Source of the DNA: Janthinobacterium sp.
GTDB taxonomy: Bacteria; Pseudomonadota; Gammaproteobacteria; Burkholderiales; Burkholderiaceae_D
Assembly: GCA_003133225.1 (NCBI GenBank)
Contig: PKWL01000112.1
Coordinates: forward strand, 80,409-144,408
DNA: 64,000 nt
Reading direction: 5' to 3'
In this document: positions 60,339 to 64,000 of the stretch, one piece after another
Numbering within the stretch: the stretch's first letter is position 1
Layout: each line of letters begins with the position of its first letter
Made by a program: the position numbers and the translations under genes
Notes under the pieces: model-generated
Databases searched by the model: none
Seen by the model: the letters and a program-made list of their open reading frames with translations, nothing else
Told to the model about the DNA's origin: nothing

Positions 60339-60375
60339 GCATTGCAGCTTGCCCCCAGGGAGCAGTTTGCAATGC
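60339..60375. repeat. 8-bp inverted repeat before binding protein 10
   Basis: GCATTGCA (60339-60346) and TGCAATGC (60368-60375) are perfect inverted arms in the 104-bp gap between paralogs 9 and 10. It may act as an attenuator, or be the operator of a separate promoter. No phased array is present here. Confidence 0.45.
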
Positions 60376-60411
60376 CGGTTCAAATCGATCAGTAAATAAC
60401 GATAGCCCATC

Positions 60412-61605
60412 ATGAAGATTGCTCCATTTTTGCGAGCCGCATCGGTTCGCCTTGCAGCGCTGCTGCCGGTCATTTTTTCAGTCGCCGGTGGCATGAGCGC
60501 CACCTACGTGCATGCGCAAGAGCGCGACAGTCTTGAAGTCCAGCGTGGCCGCGACGCCAAGCTGCTCAAGCGCGGCAGCAAGGTCTATTACACTCAGCAC
60601 TTCAATCTCGATGCCCTGCCTGCCTACAAGCCGCAACAGGTCGTGACGGGCACGATACGCGAATGGGGGTCGAACTACTTCCAGCACGGCTCGCTAAACA
60701 AGTACTGGGAAGAAGGTTTTAAAAAATATCATCCGGATGTGAAATTTGATTACCATCTCGAGACGACCGGTGCCGCCATTCCCGCCTTGACCTTCGGCAT
60801 GGCTGACATCGCTCCAAGCCGCCACATGACGAGTAACGAAGCATTGCTGTTTCAACGCTTCCACAACAGCTTGCCGCTGGAAATTCCGGTCGTCACTGGC
60901 AGCTTGAATGTGGCGGGCTGGAGCTACGCGCTGGCTATCGTTGTCAACAAGGATAATCCAATTGCCAAGCTGTCAGTTGAACAGCTCGACGGCATCTTCG
61001 GCGCGGAGCGCGATGGGGCATTCGAGACTATTACCTGGAACACGGCGTTGGCACGCGGACCCGAAAAAAATATACGCACCTGGGGCCAGCTGGGATTGAC
61101 TGGTGAATGGGCCGACAAGCCGATCAACGTGCATGGCTATAACCTGCGCTACAACATTCCCCGCACTTTCGAGCATCACGTCTTCCAAGATGGCGCAAAA
61201 TGGAACGAGCGCTTGCATGAATATGCCAATTACAAGAACAAGGATGGCACGACCGAACTCGAAGCAATGCAGGTGCAAACCGCAGTGGGCAATGACAAGT
61301 ATTCAATCGGCTATTCGAGCGTCGGATTCATGACCCCGCAAACCAAGGCGCTGGCCGTGGCAGCGCGCGGCAGCAAGGATTATGTCGAACTCAATCTGAC
61401 TACTTTGCAGAGCCACAAATATCCGCTTTACGACCAGGTCTACTTCTATCTGAAGCGCGAACCGGGTAAGCAACTCGATCCAAAGACGAAGGAATTCGTA
61501 CGCTACGTGCTAAGCCGGGAAGGGCAGGAGGCGGTGGCGCGTGATGGCAAATACCTGCCGTTACCGGCGGAAACGGTGCGTGAGTTGCTAAAGAAACTCG
61601 ACTAA
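60412..61605 (+). CDS. PstS-like periplasmic binding protein 10
   Basis: A 397-aa protein with signal LAALLPVIFSVAGGMSATYV and AQ cleavage. It returns to the long subgroup: YYTQHFNLDALPAYKP, GTIREWGSNYFQHG, WEEGFKKYHP, NKDNPIAKLSVEQLDGIFGA, GPEKNIRTWGQLGLTGEWAD and KEFVRYVLSREGQEAV. It is thus closer to paralogs 3-5, ten kilobases away, than to its neighbours 8 and 9, which points to duplication by insertion rather than simple tandem growth. The loop is HGYNLRYNIPRTF. It is the last gene of the island. Confidence 0.78.
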   Translation: MKIAPFLRAASVRLAALLPVIFSVAGGMSATYVHAQERDSLEVQRGRDAKLLKRGSKVYYTQHFNLDALPAYKPQQVVTGTIREWGSNYFQHGSLNKYWEEGFKKYHPDVKFDYHLETTGAAIPALTFGMADIAPSRHMTSNEALLFQRFHNSLPLEIPVVTGSLNVAGWSYALAIVVNKDNPIAKLSVEQLDGIFGAERDGAFETITWNTALARGPEKNIRTWGQLGLTGEWADKPINVHGYNLRYNIPRTFEHHVFQDGAKWNERLHEYANYKNKDGTTELEAMQVQTAVGNDKYSIGYSSVGFMTPQTKALAVAARGSKDYVELNLTTLQSHKYPLYDQVYFYLKREPGKQLDPKTKEFVRYVLSREGQEAVARDGKYLPLPAETVRELLKKLD

Positions 61606-62027
61606 AAGCACAGAGTTGATCCCGCGACTCTGCTTGCGAGGGTAAGTTTTCTATGCGTGGGTCCATCGAGATCCCTAATCGTGAAGCGCCAAAGTACACG
61701 AAGCGGGAAAGACCGATGGACGAAGATAGAAGCGATCGAGCCCAGGGCTTTCCTTTACGTATGCGCGTGCAAGGCATGTCGCGATGTTTGCGCGCGCGAA
61801 CCGCCCAGCGCAAGCGATGACCCGTTGCGGGTCGGGTGTGCCCGCGCCTAGCTGTATCCGTCTGACGCCCGCCGCACATGACCACATTTTGGAATTGCAT
61901 GCGCCATTTTCCCGGCATGCTCTAGGCTATCCGGTGCCGAAGTAATGGCCGTCGGCATCCGTTCTACTAGCAATTAATTTTTTACCTGGTTCCCCCAGAA
62001 CAAAGTATAAGGCGCCACACCCCCACC
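61606..62027. other. Intergenic between island and efflux operon
   Basis: No gene is supported. A short CAGAGT-ACTCTG stem lies just after the last binding-protein stop, without T-run. The mdtA promoter should be in the final 100 bp; no phased array is seen. Confidence 0.45.
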
Positions 62028-63302
62028 ATGAACGAAATCATTACGTCAACGACCGCATCGCAGAAAACCCGCTCGCAACGGGTAATGCATCGGTGGCCAT
62101 GGCTGCTGCTGGTCGTTCTAGTCAGTGTCGGCACCTATTTTTACTCCAATCCGTCAGACGGCAATGCGCAATCCGCTTCGCAAGGCACCGGCGGCAAGCA
62201 TGGCGGAGGTGGTGCTGGCAAGGGCGCCACACCGGTCGTCGCGGCGACCGCGAAAACAGGCGACATTGACGTGTATTTAAACGGACTGGGCGCCGTCACG
62301 CCGCGCAGCACCGTTACCGTCAAGGCGCATGTGGACGGCGAGTTGATGAAAGTGCTGTTTAGCGAAGGCCAGATGGTCAAAGAGGGGCAACTCATCGCCG
62401 AAATCGATCCGCGCCCGTACCAGGTGCTGCTGGAACAAGCGGCCGGGCAAATGGCGCATGACCAAGCCTTGCTCAAAAACGGTCAGGTTGACCTAGAGCG
62501 CTACCGCACCTTGTTCAAGCAAGACTCCATCGCCGAACAGCAACTCACAACGCAAGATACTCTCGTGCGCCAATATGAAGGGCAGATCAAAATCGACCGC
62601 GGTCAAATTGACAGTGCCAAATTGCAACTCACGTATTGCCACATCACCTCTCCCGTGAACGGACGCGTCGGTTTGCGCCAGGTCGATCCGGGCAATATCG
62701 TGCATGCAGCGGACGTCACCGGCATCGTCATCATCACCCAGTTGCAGCCGATCACGGTCGTGTTTTCTATTCCCGAAGATAACATTCCCGGCGTCATGCA
62801 AAAGCTACAGAAAGGCATCAAATTGCCGGTGGATACGTTCGACCGCTCGCAAAAGACCAAACTGGCCAGCGGCTCCTTGCTCACGGTCGACAATCAAATC
62901 GACCCCAGCACCGGCACCGTCAAATTGAAGGCGCAATTTGCCAACGGCGATTACGCCTTGTTCCCGAGCCAGTTCGTCAATGCACGCTTGCGGCTAGACA
63001 CCAAACAGGGGGTCATCTTGATCCCGTCGGCCGGTGTGCAGCACGGCAGCCAGGGCACCTATGTCTACGTCATCAAGCCCAACCATAGCGTTGCCTTGCG
63101 CCCGGTGCGTGTGGGCGTGACGGAAGGCGACTATTCGTCGATCGATGCTGGTCTTGCCGCCGGCGAGGCGATCGTCGTCGATGGCACCGACAAATTGCGC
63201 GACGGCTCCAAGGTGCAGATCTCGAGCAAGGACGCGGCCGGTGCCCCGGCGGACGGCAGCCACCCGCATGGCGCTCATGGCCACGGCAAAGCCGCGGCAT
63301 GA
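62028..63302 (+). CDS. mdtA: RND efflux periplasmic adaptor, MdtA type
   Basis: A 424-aa membrane-fusion protein. One N-terminal span (WLLLVVLVSVGTYFYS) anchors it. Then come a Gly/His-rich linker, a barrel-sandwich half (VYLNGLGAVTPRSTVTVKAH), a helical hairpin (LERYRTLFKQDSIAEQQLTT), the second lipoyl half (CHITSPVNGRVGLRQVDPGN) and a beta-barrel (LTVDNQIDPSTGTVKLKAQF). MdtA links the MdtBC inner-membrane pump to an outer-membrane channel. The C-terminus ends in a His-rich tail (SHPHGAHGHG), which could bind metals. It is followed after 46 bases by mdtB. Confidence 0.9.
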   Translation: MNEIITSTTASQKTRSQRVMHRWPWLLLVVLVSVGTYFYSNPSDGNAQSASQGTGGKHGGGGAGKGATPVVAATAKTGDIDVYLNGLGAVTPRSTVTVKAHVDGELMKVLFSEGQMVKEGQLIAEIDPRPYQVLLEQAAGQMAHDQALLKNGQVDLERYRTLFKQDSIAEQQLTTQDTLVRQYEGQIKIDRGQIDSAKLQLTYCHITSPVNGRVGLRQVDPGNIVHAADVTGIVIITQLQPITVVFSIPEDNIPGVMQKLQKGIKLPVDTFDRSQKTKLASGSLLTVDNQIDPSTGTVKLKAQFANGDYALFPSQFVNARLRLDTKQGVILIPSAGVQHGSQGTYVYVIKPNHSVALRPVRVGVTEGDYSSIDAGLAAGEAIVVDGTDKLRDGSKVQISSKDAAGAPADGSHPHGAHGHGKAAA

Positions 63303-63348
63303 GCCGGCGCATGACAGGGCTCCCTAGCACAACCGACAAGGCATTTTC

Positions 63349-64000
63349 ATGAGTTTGTCACGCCCGTTTATTTTGCGACCGGTTGCGACCTCGTTGTTGA
63401 TGGTCGCAATATTACTTGCCGGCATACTCGCTTTCCGCATGTTGCCCCAGTCGGCGCTGCCGGAAGTTGATTACCCGACCATCCAGGTGGTCACGCTCTA
63501 TCCGGGCGCCAGCCCGGATGTGATGACCTCCTCGGTGACCGCGCCGCTCGAGCGCCAGTTCGGCCAAATGCCGGGCTTAAACCAGATGTCCTCCACCAGT
63601 TCGGGCGGCGCCTCCGTCATCACCTTGCAGTTTACGCTCGCGCTCAGTTTGGATGTCGCGGAACAGGAAGTGCAAGCGGCCATCAACGCCGGCGGCAACC
63701 TGCTCCCGAGCGACTTGCCGGCGCCGCCGATTTACAACAAGGTCAATCCGGCCGACACGCCCATCCTGACCCTGGCCTTGACCTCCAAAACCTTGCCCTT
63801 GACGCAGGTGCAAGCGTTCGCCGATACCCGGCTGGCGCAGAAAATCTCGCAGGTGTCCGGTGTCGGCCTAGTTAGTATCAGCGGCGGCCAGCGCCCGGCC
63901 ATCCGGATCCAAGCCAATCCCACCACGCTGGCCGCTTACGGCCTCAATATCGTCGATGTGCAAACGGCCATCGCCGCTGCCAACGTCAACCAGGCCAAGG
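63349..64000 (+). CDS. mdtB: RND efflux pump inner-membrane subunit, MdtB type (3' end outside window)
   Basis: The first 217 residues of an RND pump, open to the window edge. It begins [20 protein letters not shown] and continues with a first membrane span ([13 protein letters not shown]). The porter domain start [20 protein letters not shown], then [19 protein letters not shown] and the [20 protein letters not shown] block fit MdtB/MdtC-type pumps. It exports drugs or bile-like compounds by proton exchange with MdtA. The rest, and probably mdtC and an outer-membrane channel, lie to the right. Confidence 0.9.
   Translation, partial: MSLSRPFILRPVATSLLMVAILLAGILAFRMLPQSALPEVDYPTIQVVTLYPGASPDVMTSSVTAPLERQFGQMPGLNQMSSTSSGGASVITLQFTLALSLDVAEQEVQAAINAGGNLLPSDLPAPPIYNKVNPADTPILTLALTSKTLPLTQVQAFADTRLAQKISQVSGVGLVSISGGQRPAIRIQANPTTLAAYGLNIVDVQTAIAAANVNQAK

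Noticed and set aside
60379..60411. TTCAAATCGAT before binding protein 10 as a phased array
   Set aside because: The next 11 bases do not repeat the unit and no TAnnnT hexamer follows at the fixed distance.

Overview
The window reads as a chromosomal segment of a betaproteobacterium, most likely a member of the Burkholderiales close to Oxalobacteraceae. The host block mltG-tmk-holB-pilZ-tatD, a histidinol-phosphate aminotransferase and an MdtAB-type RND pump support this, as does the moderately high GC. It falls into four parts. All assignments come from reading the sequence; no database search was run.

(1) 1-30.5 kb: the right-hand part of a prophage with podovirus-like content. The plus-strand late block holds an HNH-AP2 endonuclease fragment, an N4-gp56-type major capsid protein, head completion proteins, many small tail or fibre proteins, two repeat-built fibres, a lysis cassette with a lambda-R-type endolysin, more tail proteins, a type IV prepilin-like protein, and two very large internal virion proteins (803 and 2304 aa). 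A terminator ends this block. A minus-strand block then converges on it: an ATP-dependent DNA ligase and six small unknowns, joined by six successive 4-nt ATGA overlaps. Portal, terminase and integrase would lie to the left, outside the window. The prophage ends within about 250 bp upstream of mltG.

(2) 30.5-38.8 kb: host genes. mltG, tmk, holB, pilZ, a GNAT acetyltransferase and tatD run on the plus strand. A secreted DUF5666-like protein, a small unknown, a PRMT-like methyltransferase and hisC run on the minus strand.

(3) 39.3-61.6 kb: an island of ten paralogous PstS-like periplasmic binding proteins, with no ABC permease or ATPase in the window. Among them sit a TonB-dependent receptor, two YncE-like beta-propellers, a 2-hydroxycarboxylate (citrate/malate type) secondary transporter, an outer-membrane barrel protein and a small exported protein. 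Seven leading genes share one promoter layout: tandem 11-bp units of the TTCAGGTT type, then 4 bp, then a TAnnnT hexamer. This fits a single OmpR/PhoB-family response regulator acting on the whole island. It is the most likely undescribed system here.

(4) 62.0-64.0 kb: mdtA and the start of mdtB, an RND-type multidrug efflux operon cut by the window edge.
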